Assembly: GCA_030537495.1 (NCBI GenBank)
Contig: JAUNMH010000006.1
Coordinates: forward strand, 60,379-124,378
Source: Clostridia bacterium
GTDB lineage: Bacteria > Bacillota > Clostridia > Peptostreptococcales > Anaerovoracaceae
DNA: 64,000 nt
Direction: 5' to 3'
Shown here: piece after piece, positions 17,565-26,186 of the stretch
Position numbering within the stretch: position 1 is the stretch's first letter
How the letters are laid out: the number at the start of each line of letters is the position of its first letter
Translations under genes and position numbers: made by a program
The notes under the pieces: model-generated
Told to the model about the DNA's origin: nothing
Databases searched by the model: none
Seen by the model: the letters and a program-made list of their open reading frames with translations, nothing else

Positions 17565-19208
17565 ATGAATATACATCCAAAAATCAAAGAAATATTAAAT
17601 AAAAGAGGAATAGTGGAGGACTCTGAGATTTCAGAGTTCCTCTCAGACAAGCCTCAAAAAACATACGATCCATTCCTGCTTCTAAACATGGAAGAAGGGG
17701 TGGATTTAATACTGTCCGCCATAGAAGAAGGCCAGCGAATTTGCATTTATGGCGATTACGACGCCGACGGCATTACGTCCACGACGGTTTTGCGCGAGGT
17801 TCTCTCATACTTGACCGACAACATCACATACTACCTGCCCTCACGTTTTACGGAAGGGTACGGCCTGAACTGCAAGGCAATAGACGCTATCAAAACCGAC
17901 AACGTGGACCTTATTGTCACTGTCGACTGTGGAAGCGTTTCCTATGAGGAAGTAGAGTATGCCAAGTCATTGGGACTGAAGGTTTTAGTAACGGACCACC
18001 ATACTATTGCAGATAAAATTGCTGACTGCCCTGTAATCAACCCTATGCAGCCAGGATGCCCATATCCATTTAAGAGGTTAGCCGGTGTGGGCGTGGCATT
18101 TAAGCTGGCCCAGGCAATTGCAATGACTGCAGGCCTTCCAAAGTCAGCGGTTACAAAGATGCTTGATGTGGTTGGAATCGGAACAATTGGGGATATTGTG
18201 CCCCTGGTTGACGAAAACAGAACCCTTGCAAAATATGGAATCAGACTTCTGAATCTTACAGAAAGACCGGGAATTTGCAGCCTTATGGAAGGCATCAGCT
18301 TGAAAAAGGGTGAAATAAATTCGGGAAATATTTCCTTTGGAATTGTTCCTCATATTAACGCGGCAGGAAGAATGGAGCACGCTAAGATTGCAGCTCAGGT
18401 CATGATGGCAGAAAGTGCCGAGGAGGCAAAGAGCAGCGTCGAATCCCTTGTAAAATTCAATAATATGAGAAAAAGTCATCAAGAAGCTACATTCAGGGAA
18501 TGTGAGCAGATGATTGAAGAAAAATATTCAAAAGACAATTTCCTTGTAATTGAACTGGAAGATGCTCATGAGGGCATTACAGGCATCGTCGCAGGAAAGG
18601 TAAAGGAAAAGTACTATAAGCCAACTGTTATCGTTGCAAATATAGGCGATGGAATGGTAAAGGGAACTGGAAGAAGTATTGCGGGAGTTAACCTTTACGA
18701 TCTGCTTAAGGAAAGCGAAGATTTATTTGAGAAATTCGGTGGACACGCTGCAGCATGTGGATTTTCTATGAAAAAGGAGAATGTGGATCAGCTGAGGGAA
18801 AACTTGAATAAGTCCTTGAGAGTTTTGATCGAGGAAGAGCCGGAGCTTATGGCAGAGAGTGTCGAGGCGGAGGCAGAGCTTGAACCGGAGGACTTTTCCC
18901 TGGAGCTGGTGCGCGAGTTGAAACTGCTGGAGCCTTTTGGCGCAGAAAACCCGCAGCCTGTGTTTGCTTTTCGTGGCAAACCTGTAAGCGTTGGCAAAAT
19001 GGGAAGCAGCGGGCAGTACACTCGTTTTACGGTCATTTTGGACAACGGCAGGGAGCATAGATGCGTGATTTTCAAGAACGCAGAGCAATATGATGACTTG
19101 CTAGATAGGGGCGAATGTGTTACCATAGTAGGGACGCTGGAATCCCAGACGTGGAATGGCAAGGAGTACCTGCAGACTACGGTATTGTCTGTAAAGTCTG
19201 CTGAATAA
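17565..19208 (+). CDS. recJ: Single-stranded-DNA-specific exonuclease RecJ
   Basis: 5'-3' ssDNA exonuclease of recombination and mismatch repair, DHH phosphoesterase family. Motifs: DYDADG (64-69), VDCGS (120-124) and DHH (144-146), followed by a DHHA1 domain with GGHAAACG near 400 and a C-terminal OB-fold-like part. 547 aa, a little shorter than many RecJ proteins but containing all core domains. Start ATG behind AGAGG. It lies between the FtsEX-linked peptidase and an S41 protease with gaps of 23 and 12 bases, so probably one transcript. Confidence 0.94.
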   Translation: MNIHPKIKEILNKRGIVEDSEISEFLSDKPQKTYDPFLLLNMEEGVDLILSAIEEGQRICIYGDYDADGITSTTVLREVLSYLTDNITYYLPSRFTEGYGLNCKAIDAIKTDNVDLIVTVDCGSVSYEEVEYAKSLGLKVLVTDHHTIADKIADCPVINPMQPGCPYPFKRLAGVGVAFKLAQAIAMTAGLPKSAVTKMLDVVGIGTIGDIVPLVDENRTLAKYGIRLLNLTERPGICSLMEGISLKKGEINSGNISFGIVPHINAAGRMEHAKIAAQVMMAESAEEAKSSVESLVKFNNMRKSHQEATFRECEQMIEEKYSKDNFLVIELEDAHEGITGIVAGKVKEKYYKPTVIVANIGDGMVKGTGRSIAGVNLYDLLKESEDLFEKFGGHAAACGFSMKKENVDQLRENLNKSLRVLIEEEPELMAESVEAEAELEPEDFSLELVRELKLLEPFGAENPQPVFAFRGKPVSVGKMGSSGQYTRFTVILDNGREHRCVIFKNAEQYDDLLDRGECVTIVGTLESQTWNGKEYLQTTVLSVKSAE

Positions 19209-19220
19209 TAAGGTGAAACT

Positions 19221-20399
19221 ATGATAAGAATCAAGAAATCCCGTTTTGTTGCATCCATAATTGCGACAGTAGTTGCAACGGCTTTGATAATGTGTGGAAT
19301 CGGTTACGGGCTCATGACTTTTGGGGGCGTGACTTTGGTCAACAAAAAGGAATATACTGAGAATGAGAAAATAGCGGAAAAGTATGAGAAACTGTATAAA
19401 TTGCAGACTCTCATTGAGAATACTTACCTGTGGGACGTGGACGAAGATGAGCAGATGGATAATGTTTACAAGGCGCTCGTGGATTCTCTGGGTGACAAGT
19501 ATTCCGCATATTATAACGTTAAGGAAACTAAGAAGCTGACGGAATACTTGAGCGGCACATTTGCGGGGGTCGGCATAGTTTTCAGTCAGTCTAAGGAGGA
19601 TCCGACTCGCTACAATGTTGGACGCGTAATTGAGGACAGTCCGGCGGACTCGGCTGGAATCAAGGCCGGCGACGTTATTACGGCTGTTGACGGCAAGAAG
19701 TACAGCGACAGCGAGAAGATTGTAGCGGCCCTCAGAGGAGAGCTCGGCAGCCGAGTTAAGGTGACTTTCGAGAGAGACGGCGAGATCAAAACCGCCAAGT
19801 TGGTTCGCGGAACCATTGAGGATCCTTCCGTTGGGGCCACTGTAATAAATAAGAAGTATGGATATATCTTGATTTCGAGTTTTGATAAGGGAACCGAGAA
19901 GCAGTTTGAGGAGGCCCTTAATAAGATGGAAAACAAGAACCTAAAAGGTGTGATAATTGATCTGAGAGGTAATGGCGGGGGCGTTGCTGAAGCGGGAATA
20001 AATATTGCTGACATGCTTCTTCCAGAGGCCGTAATTACCAAAACCGTGGATAAAAATGGCAAAGAGCAGGTCTACAACTCCGATGGCGAATGCACAAAGA
20101 TGAAGTACGTAGTTCTCGTAAACGGGGATTCTGCAAGTACCTCAGAGATTTTGGCCGGAGCAATTAAGGAGAATAACGGTGGAGCTCTCGTTGGAACCAA
20201 GACCTTCGGTAAGGGTATAATTCAGACAATGGAAATCCTTAAAGATCAGTCATCCATTAAGCTGACAACGATGGAATATCTGTCACCAAAAGGCAAACAC
20301 ATCCATAACAAAGGCATTACACCAGATTACGTTGTGAAACAGCCCAAAAACAGCAAAACTGATCTACAGCTGAAAAAAGCAATTTCCTTGCTGAAGTAA
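19221..20399 (+). CDS. S41 family C-terminal processing protease (CtpA/CtpB-like)
   Basis: Membrane-anchored serine protease with a PDZ domain. N-terminal hydrophobic anchor (about 8-34), PDZ domain (about 105-190), then the S41 core with catalytic Ser in NGDSASTSEILAG (Ser 306) and Lys in GTKTFGKG (Lys 331). The 25-residue spacing equals that of characterised CtpB. Length 392 aa is typical. Acts outside the cytoplasmic membrane on envelope or secreted proteins. Location at the end of the ftsE-ftsX-M23-recJ run suggests an envelope role, perhaps trimming of hydrolases (inference). Confidence 0.92.
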   Translation: MIRIKKSRFVASIIATVVATALIMCGIGYGLMTFGGVTLVNKKEYTENEKIAEKYEKLYKLQTLIENTYLWDVDEDEQMDNVYKALVDSLGDKYSAYYNVKETKKLTEYLSGTFAGVGIVFSQSKEDPTRYNVGRVIEDSPADSAGIKAGDVITAVDGKKYSDSEKIVAALRGELGSRVKVTFERDGEIKTAKLVRGTIEDPSVGATVINKKYGYILISSFDKGTEKQFEEALNKMENKNLKGVIIDLRGNGGGVAEAGINIADMLLPEAVITKTVDKNGKEQVYNSDGECTKMKYVVLVNGDSASTSEILAGAIKENNGGALVGTKTFGKGIIQTMEILKDQSSIKLTTMEYLSPKGKHIHNKGITPDYVVKQPKNSKTDLQLKKAISLLK

Positions 20400-20452
20400 A
20401 ATTTGGAAAATAAAGTTTCAAAAAAATATTTGTGAAATTTTGGTGAAGGTTT

Positions 20453-20481
20453 TTGACTTTATCGCTGTGATGTGTTAGACT
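20453..20481 (+). promoter_or_regulatory. Promoter of the YerC/YecD gene
   Basis: TTGACT (20453-20458), 17-base spacer, TAGACT (20476-20481). The -35 is good, the -10 matches 4 of 6. Confidence 0.55.
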
Positions 20482-20522
20482 CTATATTGACACATAGCAC
20501 AGCGACGAAAGGAGAACACCAA

Positions 20523-20819
20523 ATGGAATACGATTCAAAATTCAAGAGCCAGGTAATGGATGAATTTTTTGAGGCCGTACTGCTACTTAAGGATTTAGAC
20601 GACTGTTACAGATTCTTTGAGGACGTATGTACAATAAATGAATTAAGATCAATGACACAAAGAATGCAAGTTGCAAAGCTGCTAGCTGAAAAGAAAACTT
20701 ACAGCGAAATTGAGGAGCTAACAAAGGCGTCCACTGCTACAATTAGCAGAATTAACAAATGTCTGGTATACGGAGCAGGTGGTTACGAACTTGTAATTGA
20801 CAGACTCAAAGAAGAATAA
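20523..20819 (+). CDS. YerC/YecD family TrpR-related protein
   Basis: Small (98 aa) helix-turn-helix protein of the YerC/YecD family, related in fold to TrpR. Motif RSMTQRMQVAKLL and the HTH segment TYSEIEELTKASTATISRINKCL (about 58-80) are clear. Target genes are unknown for the family in general. The open frame begins at TTG 20472, but that overlaps the likely promoter; ATG 20523 follows AAAGGAG and gives the usual length. Flanked by its own promoter and a terminator, so monocistronic. Confidence 0.88.
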   Translation: MEYDSKFKSQVMDEFFEAVLLLKDLDDCYRFFEDVCTINELRSMTQRMQVAKLLAEKKTYSEIEELTKASTATISRINKCLVYGAGGYELVIDRLKEE

Positions 20820-20830
20820 AGAACCAGTTT

Positions 20831-20866
20831 AGCGTGATGGTATGGTAAAAATGTCATCACGCTTTT
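20831..20866 (+). terminator. Terminator after the YerC/YecD gene
   Basis: AGCGTGATG (20831-20839) pairs with CATCACGCT (20855-20863) over a 15-base loop, followed by TTT and a second T-run at 20870-20874. Confidence 0.75.
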
Positions 20867-20917
20867 CGATTTTTGAGATACATTGAGACGCATGATGAAA
20901 GGAAGGTGAGAAGACAG

Positions 20918-21505
20918 GTGGTTGTTGTTTTTTGGTATCAGGGTGAGTATTATCATGGAGTAAAAGGCCATAAAATGGTACTGGATTGTGCATCGTCTAT
21001 TAACGATGAGTTTGGCGTTCCAAGACCTATAGCTATCAAAACTCACTCGAATGGTAAACCTTATTTTTCTGACTCTCCTTTGCACTTTTCCCTTTCTCAC
21101 AGTGAAGATTTATGGGCTTGTGCATTTAGCGACTCAGAAATAGGCCTGGATGTGCAATACAAAAAGGAAAAAAACTATATGCGCACGGCGCAGCGAATGT
21201 TCACTGAAAATGAGAGAACATATATTGTGGAAAGATCCACAGCTTGTGCTGACGCTTTTTATAAAATTTGGACGCGGCTGGAGGCATTTGCAAAATGTAC
21301 AGGAGAAGGAATATTTGCCGAGCGACCAGACCTTGCCGATAATGAAGGACGACTTTTAGATGAGGTTAGCTGGAAGGGCGAGATCTTATACTTTGTAGAA
21401 GTGAATTTCGATATAAATGACTTCGCCAGTGCTTTGTGTTCCAAGGCGCCAGTGAACAAGGCACTTACTAAGGTAAAAGAGATAAAGGACTTAGATGAAA
21501 TTTAG
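20918..21505 (+). CDS. 4'-phosphopantetheinyl transferase superfamily protein
   Basis: Transfers the phosphopantetheine arm of CoA to a carrier protein (Sfp/EntD-like). Motifs in order: LHFSLSHSEDLWACAFS, EIGLDVQ (the Mg-binding acidic pair) and FYKIWTRLEAFAKCTGEGIF. The annotation-style start TTG 20873 lies over the preceding terminator T-run; GTG 20918 follows GGAAGGTGAG (20901-20910) at good spacing and yields 195 aa. No polyketide or peptide synthetase gene is nearby, so the acceptor is unknown. It stands 19 bases ahead of recX. Confidence 0.85.
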   Translation: MVVVFWYQGEYYHGVKGHKMVLDCASSINDEFGVPRPIAIKTHSNGKPYFSDSPLHFSLSHSEDLWACAFSDSEIGLDVQYKKEKNYMRTAQRMFTENERTYIVERSTACADAFYKIWTRLEAFAKCTGEGIFAERPDLADNEGRLLDEVSWKGEILYFVEVNFDINDFASALCSKAPVNKALTKVKEIKDLDEI

Positions 21506-21523
21506 ATACATGTGGAGAAATTG

Positions 21524-21976
21524 ATGAATATATATGATAAAGCTTTAAGAAAACTTTCAGCGAGGCCGAGGACTGTATGGGAAATGAGAAAGTACCTGGG
21601 GGGAGAAGGTTTTGATAAAGGGGAAATTGACGAGGTAGTGGAAGAGTTTAAGACAATGCACTACCTGGACGATGAGGAATATTGCCGAATGTTTGCGCGC
21701 AGAGAACTGGGGCGCGGACGCGGAAAGGCACTAATTGCAAGGAAACTAAGGGAGCTAGGTGTAGATGAGTTCGTGGTTGATGACGTCCTCGACGAGGAAG
21801 AATTTGACTTGGACGAGAAATCCCTGGCCATGGAGGAAGCCCAGAGGGTAATTCGCATGGCAGAGGCAGAGCCACCTTATCCGGAAAAAATAATTGGTCG
21901 CGTGGCCAGACGCCTGCAATCAAAGGGCTACAAGGCGGATGTAATTTATGGAATTATTGGAGAATTAAGAAGATGA
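21524..21976 (+). CDS. recX: RecX-family recombination regulator
   Basis: Small helical protein that modulates RecA filaments. N-terminal LSARPRTVWEMRKYL and the following three-helix repeats (MHYLDDEEYCRMFARRELGR, then GKALIARKLRELGVDE) match RecX. 150 aa. The frame opens at GTG 21512, but ATG 21524 with GGAGA just upstream is the better start. The stop overlaps the tcdA start by four bases (ATGA). Confidence 0.88.
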   Translation: MNIYDKALRKLSARPRTVWEMRKYLGGEGFDKGEIDEVVEEFKTMHYLDDEEYCRMFARRELGRGRGKALIARKLRELGVDEFVVDDVLDEEEFDLDEKSLAMEEAQRVIRMAEAEPPYPEKIIGRVARRLQSKGYKADVIYGIIGELRR

Positions 21977-22650
21977 GTTATTTAGATAGAACCGAAATGT
22001 TAATAGGTGAAGAAGGAATTAGGAAGCTGGCTGATGCTAAGGTTCTGGTGTTTGGCGTTGGCGGAGTCGGCGGTCACGTCTGTGAAGCCTTTGCAAGAGC
22101 TGGCGTTGGGGAAATCCACATTGTGGATGGAGATACTGTTGCCGAGAGCAATATTAACAGGCAAATAATTGCTACATATAATAATCTTGGCCAGTCTAAG
22201 GTTGAGGCTATGAAGGACAGGATTTTGTCAATTAACCCAAGGTGCAAGGTTGAGGCCCTGGAAATGTTTTTCCTGCCGGGGGATGAACTGGAGTTTGGGG
22301 GTTTTGATTACGTTGTTGACGCCGTGGATACTGTGGCGGCAAAACTTGAAATCATCGAGCGCGCCAAGGCCTCAGGCATCAGAGTCATTTCGTCCATGGG
22401 CACGGGAAATAAGCTGGACCCGACGGGCTTTCGCATTGCGGACATTAGCAAAACTAGCGTGTGCCCTCTAGCAAAGGTTATTCGCAAGGAGCTGAGGAAA
22501 CGAGGTATAGCGGATGTAAAGGTTTTGTTCTCTACGGAGGAACCGGTGCGCACGGGAACGAGAACGCCGGGCAGCATCAGCTTCGTGCCGTCTGTGGCGG
22601 GGCTAATTATCGGCGGTCAGGTGATTAAGGACATCTGCAGCCTAGAATAG
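21973..22650 (+). CDS. tcdA: tRNA threonylcarbamoyladenosine dehydratase (ThiF/E1-like)
   Basis: ATP-dependent enzyme converting t6A37 of tRNAs to the cyclic ct6A form. E1-like fold with GVGGVGGHVCEAFARAGVG (about 28-46), ESNINRQI (the conserved Asn/Arg/Gln ATP site) and the TcdA-specific tail CPLAKVIRKELRKRG. 225 aa, a common length for the clostridial form. Translationally coupled to recX. Confidence 0.92.
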   Translation: MSYLDRTEMLIGEEGIRKLADAKVLVFGVGGVGGHVCEAFARAGVGEIHIVDGDTVAESNINRQIIATYNNLGQSKVEAMKDRILSINPRCKVEALEMFFLPGDELEFGGFDYVVDAVDTVAAKLEIIERAKASGIRVISSMGTGNKLDPTGFRIADISKTSVCPLAKVIRKELRKRGIADVKVLFSTEEPVRTGTRTPGSISFVPSVAGLIIGGQVIKDICSLE

Positions 22651-22802
22651 GGAAATGCCGGCGCAGAGCCTGGATCAATCAGCTATTGTTTTGATGAAAT
22701 TTGCACTATCTTAACGCAATCTACACATTGGGGAAGTACTATATACAGGTAGCATAAATAAATTTTATAATAATATATCAAAATCATCAGAGGAGGAATC
22801 TT

Positions 22803-23747
22803 ATGAAAAAATATGTGGCTGAATTCATAGGTACTGCGATCCTCGTTGTATTTGGTTGCGGAAGTGCGGTAGCGGCAAACACAATGTTCTCCGCTATGGG
22901 AATGCTTCCTGTAGCATTTACAACTTTATTAATTGCAGTTGCTTTTGGTCTTTCTTTAACCGCTATTATTTATATTTTTGGTGATGTGTCAGGTGCTCAT
23001 GTAAACCCTGCAGTTTCACTGGGAATGTTTATTACTAAAAGAATGAATGGGAAAGACTTTGTTGGATATGTTGTAGCGCAGATTCTAGGTGCAACAGGTG
23101 GAGCGTTACTTCTTTCTTTCTTAGTGAACAGCAAAACTACCTTAGGCGCTAACGGCTACGATGATGCCAGTACTTTCGGCATTGGAATTGCTGTAGCTCT
23201 TGTTCTTGAAATTGTACTAACTTTTGTATTTGTATCAGTTGTTCTGAAGGTTACAGATTCACCTGAAAAGAAAAGTGTCGCTGGCCTAGCAATTGGTGCA
23301 GCTTTAGCTCTAGTACATCTTTTAGGTGTACCTTTCACAGGAACTTCTGTAAACCCTGCAAGATCACTTGGACCGGCTTTGGTTCAGGCCTTAGAAAATA
23401 CAGAAGCTTTGACTCAGGTATGGGTATTCATCATTGGACCTCTTGTGGGTGCAATTCTTGCTGCTGGCCTTTACATTTTCTTATCAAATGGGGATGATGA
23501 GGAAGACGAGGAAGAGGCAGAAGTTGAAGGCGTAGATATTCCTCTGGAAGCTTTGACCGACGAAGAGCGAGAAGAGATTAAAGCCATTGCGGCCGAAGAG
23601 GGCGTTCAGGTTGATGTTGAATGCTGTGACTGCGATGCGGCTTGCGAGTGCTCAGGAGCTTGCGATGACAGCGCTAGCGAAGAATGCGTTTGCGAGGAAG
23701 TTGCCTGCGAATGCGCTTGCGAAGGGGATAAGGCTCGCGAAGAGTAG
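22803..23747 (+). CDS. Aquaporin/MIP-family channel with acidic, cysteine-rich C-terminal tail
   Basis: Six-helix channel of the AqpZ/GlpF family with both NPA boxes (NPA at 68-70 and 184-186), giving water or small-solute permeability. The channel ends at about residue 228. A further 86 residues follow: an acidic run (DDEEDEEEAEVEG), a helix-like stretch with LTDEEREEIKAIAAEEG, then about 33 residues holding 11 cysteines (274, 275, 277, 281, 283, 287, 295, 297, 302, 304, 306) mixed with Asp/Glu, in CxC and CxxxC patterns. I know of no aquaporin with such a tail; it resembles a metal-binding peptide. AGAGGAGG precedes the ATG. Confidence 0.9.
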   Translation: MKKYVAEFIGTAILVVFGCGSAVAANTMFSAMGMLPVAFTTLLIAVAFGLSLTAIIYIFGDVSGAHVNPAVSLGMFITKRMNGKDFVGYVVAQILGATGGALLLSFLVNSKTTLGANGYDDASTFGIGIAVALVLEIVLTFVFVSVVLKVTDSPEKKSVAGLAIGAALALVHLLGVPFTGTSVNPARSLGPALVQALENTEALTQVWVFIIGPLVGAILAAGLYIFLSNGDDEEDEEEAEVEGVDIPLEALTDEEREEIKAIAAEEGVQVDVECCDCDAACECSGACDDSASEECVCEEVACECACEGDKAREE

Positions 23748-23868
23748 GAATCGCGAGAGAGTAAGAAGTGGCAGCTACAGAAGGGGATGCCGAAACTTCA
23801 GTTGATGTGAAAACCGCAGATGCTGCGGTAAACGCATAAAGTGTGAACACACAGAAAAACAGTAAACG

Positions 23869-23915
23869 CGCCCTGCGACCGGATGGATAAAACGGTGGCA
23901 GGGTGTTTTATTTTT
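23869..23915 (+). terminator. Terminator after the aquaporin gene
   Basis: Stem 23869-23881 with 23893-23905 (CGCCCTGC.ACCG against CGGT.GCAGGGTG, one mismatch), followed by TTTTATTTTT. Confidence 0.85.
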
Positions 23916-23996
23916 GGGAGTTTTGATGGAGGGGCACGTGAGTGGTCTGTGGCAAGCGTGAGGGGCATGAACGCACGAGGAAGAAAATTTGTACTA

Positions 23997-24044
23997 TGCA
24001 CCAAAAAAAGTGTTTGCTTTTTGTGCACAATCTGTGTTTATAAT
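23997..24044 (+). promoter_or_regulatory. Putative argH promoter and overlapping palindrome
   Basis: TATAAT at 24039-24044 with TTGCTT at 24014-24019 (19-base spacing, longer than ideal). An imperfect inverted repeat TGCACCAAAAAAAG (23997-24010) / CTTTTTGTGCA (24017-24027) overlaps the -35, where a repressor could act. It does not match an ArgR box convincingly. Confidence 0.4.
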
Positions 24045-24095
24045 ATAAGATAATGGTAAATGAATGATTGTATGATCGATATAGGAGGGAATTAG

Positions 24096-25487
24096 ATGGC
24101 AAGTTTATGGGGAGGAAGATTCGAGAAGGAGATGGATAGTTTGGTAAAGCAGTTTAATGCATCCATTTTCTTTGATCAGAGAATGTTTGAGGAAGATATT
24201 GACGGTAGCGTTGCTCATGTGACAATGCTTGGAGAGCAGGGAATTGTAACCAAGGAAGAGGCGGCGCAGATCATTGCTGGCCTTGAAAAGATAAGAGAAA
24301 AAATTAGAAACGGTGAAATTGCTTTTGGCGTTGATGATGAAGATATTCATATGGGAATTGAAAGTAGGCTTATTGCAGAAATTGGCGACGTAGGCAAGAA
24401 ACTTCATACAGCTAGAAGTAGAAACGACCAGTGTCAGGTAGATGCAAGACTGTATCTGAAAAAAGAGATTAGAAATATAATGGATAGACTGATTTATCTT
24501 GAGGATGTTATCCTTGAGAAAGCTGAAAAGTATGCAGAGAGTCTAACTGTAGGATTTACGCATATTCAGCATGCACAGCCAATCACCGTAGGCTTCATAT
24601 TCATGGCGTATTTCCAGATGTTCAAGCGCGACATTCAGCGCCTTCAGGATACTTACGACCGCATGAACTTAAACCCTTTAGGCGCATGTGCCTTGGCGGG
24701 AACAACTTTGAATACCGACAGATACCTTACATCTGAACTTCTTGGTTTCGCAGGTCCTACTGAAAACGCTATGGATAGCGTAAGCGACAGGGACTACAGC
24801 CTGGAGTTCTTGAGCGATGCATCAATTTCTATGATGCACTTATCTAGATGGGCTGAGGAATTTGTATGGTGGAATTCCTCTGAATTCTCATACATTGCCA
24901 TAGATGACAGCTACTGCACGGGAAGTAGCATTATGCCTCAGAAGAAAAATCCTGATATGGCGGAGCTTCTGAGGGGCAAGGTGGGCCGAGTTTACGGTGA
25001 CCTGATGCAGCTTTTGACAGTAATGAAGGGCACTCCTCTTGCATATAACAAGGACTTCCAGGAGGATAAGGAAAGTCTTTTCGATGCCATCGATACTTGG
25101 AAAGCAAGCATTCAGATTTTTGCTAATATGCTTGAAAAGACTGAGTTCAGAGTTGACGAGATTCAGAAGCAGTTTTCGAAGGGCTTCCTAAATGCAACTG
25201 ATATCGCTGAGCATTTTGCTAAGCAGGGAATTCCTTTCAGAGAAGCGCATTCCATTGTAGGTAGAATGGTAAAACAGTGCGAAATCAAGGGTTGCGATTT
25301 TGAGGATCTTACTGAAGAGGAACTTCAGGCCATTGACAGCCGTGTAACCAAGGAATCTCTTGGGGACATCAGCATGGAAGCCTGCGTGGACGCGAGAATG
25401 TCCTACGGCGGAACCGCACCAGCCGAGGTTAGAAGACAGATTGAGGTTGGAAGAGAGTGGCTGGAAGGCGTGCGGAGAGAAATATAG
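24096..25487 (+). CDS. argH: Argininosuccinate lyase
   Basis: Last step of arginine synthesis: argininosuccinate to arginine and fumarate. Fumarase/aspartase superfamily; visible are the N-terminal LWGGRFEKEMD, the conserved TARSRNDQ segment (about 110), TVGFTHIQHAQPIT (about 150) and the signature GSSIMPQKKNPD (about 281-292) with the catalytic serine loop. 463 aa, typical. No argG or other arginine gene is adjacent, so argininosuccinate must be made from elsewhere in the genome. TAGGAGGGAA precedes the ATG. Confidence 0.96.
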   Translation: MASLWGGRFEKEMDSLVKQFNASIFFDQRMFEEDIDGSVAHVTMLGEQGIVTKEEAAQIIAGLEKIREKIRNGEIAFGVDDEDIHMGIESRLIAEIGDVGKKLHTARSRNDQCQVDARLYLKKEIRNIMDRLIYLEDVILEKAEKYAESLTVGFTHIQHAQPITVGFIFMAYFQMFKRDIQRLQDTYDRMNLNPLGACALAGTTLNTDRYLTSELLGFAGPTENAMDSVSDRDYSLEFLSDASISMMHLSRWAEEFVWWNSSEFSYIAIDDSYCTGSSIMPQKKNPDMAELLRGKVGRVYGDLMQLLTVMKGTPLAYNKDFQEDKESLFDAIDTWKASIQIFANMLEKTEFRVDEIQKQFSKGFLNATDIAEHFAKQGIPFREAHSIVGRMVKQCEIKGCDFEDLTEEELQAIDSRVTKESLGDISMEACVDARMSYGGTAPAEVRRQIEVGREWLEGVRREI

Positions 25488-25548
25488 GTGTAAAACAATA
25501 AAGTAGATGAGAATGTTATTTTGACTATAGGTTTACTTTTCATTCAAG

Positions 25549-25974
25549 ATGCTTGATATACCATCATATATGGAACGTAAAGGTAGTGGATTTGAAAAAA
25601 TTATTAGTGGATACGAATTTCAAATTAATTATGATGAGAGTAAAAGACCATCATTTCGATCAGACAGATATCAGTTTACTGCAGTAATGCCGAATCTGAA
25701 CTATGGCGTTTCTCAAAATTCTGAAGAAACAGAGACAATGTCCGAATCAATGTCCGAATTAGAAAGAACAAGAATGCAGATTGTTTTGCGCTATCTCGAT
25801 ACAAATAAAGAAATAAATAGCTCTATTGCAGCAAAATTATTGAAAGTGGAAATGAAGACGGCAGGCAGACTGCTATCGAAGTCGGAAAAATTGGGTATTC
25901 TAAAAAGTTATGGAAAAACAAAGAATAAAGTGTATTTTAGAGAAAAATGCAATGAAAAGGTGCAAAAGGCATAA
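25549..25974 (+). pseudogene. Truncated AlbA_2/ATPase-type transcriptional regulator (C-terminal remnant)
   Basis: 141-aa frame whose first residues (MERKGSGFEKIISGYE) match the end of the HATPase-like domain of AlbA_2-type regulators, which normally lie about 350 residues into a protein of 450-500 aa. The rest is a linker and a winged-helix domain (about 70-135). The AlbA domain and most of the ATPase-like domain are missing: an in-frame TAG lies at 25528-25530 and the bases before it do not encode the missing part. No ribosome binding site is seen. Probably a decayed fragment at the edge of an accessory segment. Confidence 0.6.
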
Positions 25975-26186
25975 GATTGACTGGCGTTATTATTACTTTA
26001 TATCCTGCAGGGGCGCCTGAGTATTTGAGAGTCTTGTAAATTATGAAATGATAACATAACAGCCCTTGCTCGTAACGAGAAATCTAAAATCGCAAGCCTT
26101 TATCACAAGCTGGCGCAATGCGTTTTTTTAGAGCCTGCAACCAGCGGGGTGGATAATAAATTTTAGCAAAAGAGATCGGAGAGAAA

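Larger units (their letters stand above)
23748..24095. other. Spacer between the aquaporin gene and argH
   Basis: No independent gene seen. Immediately after the aquaporin stop (TAG 23745-23747) another frame, from 23765 to the TAA at 23840-23842, reads EVAATEGDAETSVDVK and continues in the same Ala/Asp-rich style. It could be a frameshifted remainder of the tail. Terminator and argH control elements follow. Confidence 0.5.

Noticed and set aside
23587..23805. Alternative plus-strand frame through the aquaporin tail
   Set aside because: Ala/Lys/Arg-rich product of the repetitive DNA; starts inside the aquaporin gene without a ribosome binding site.
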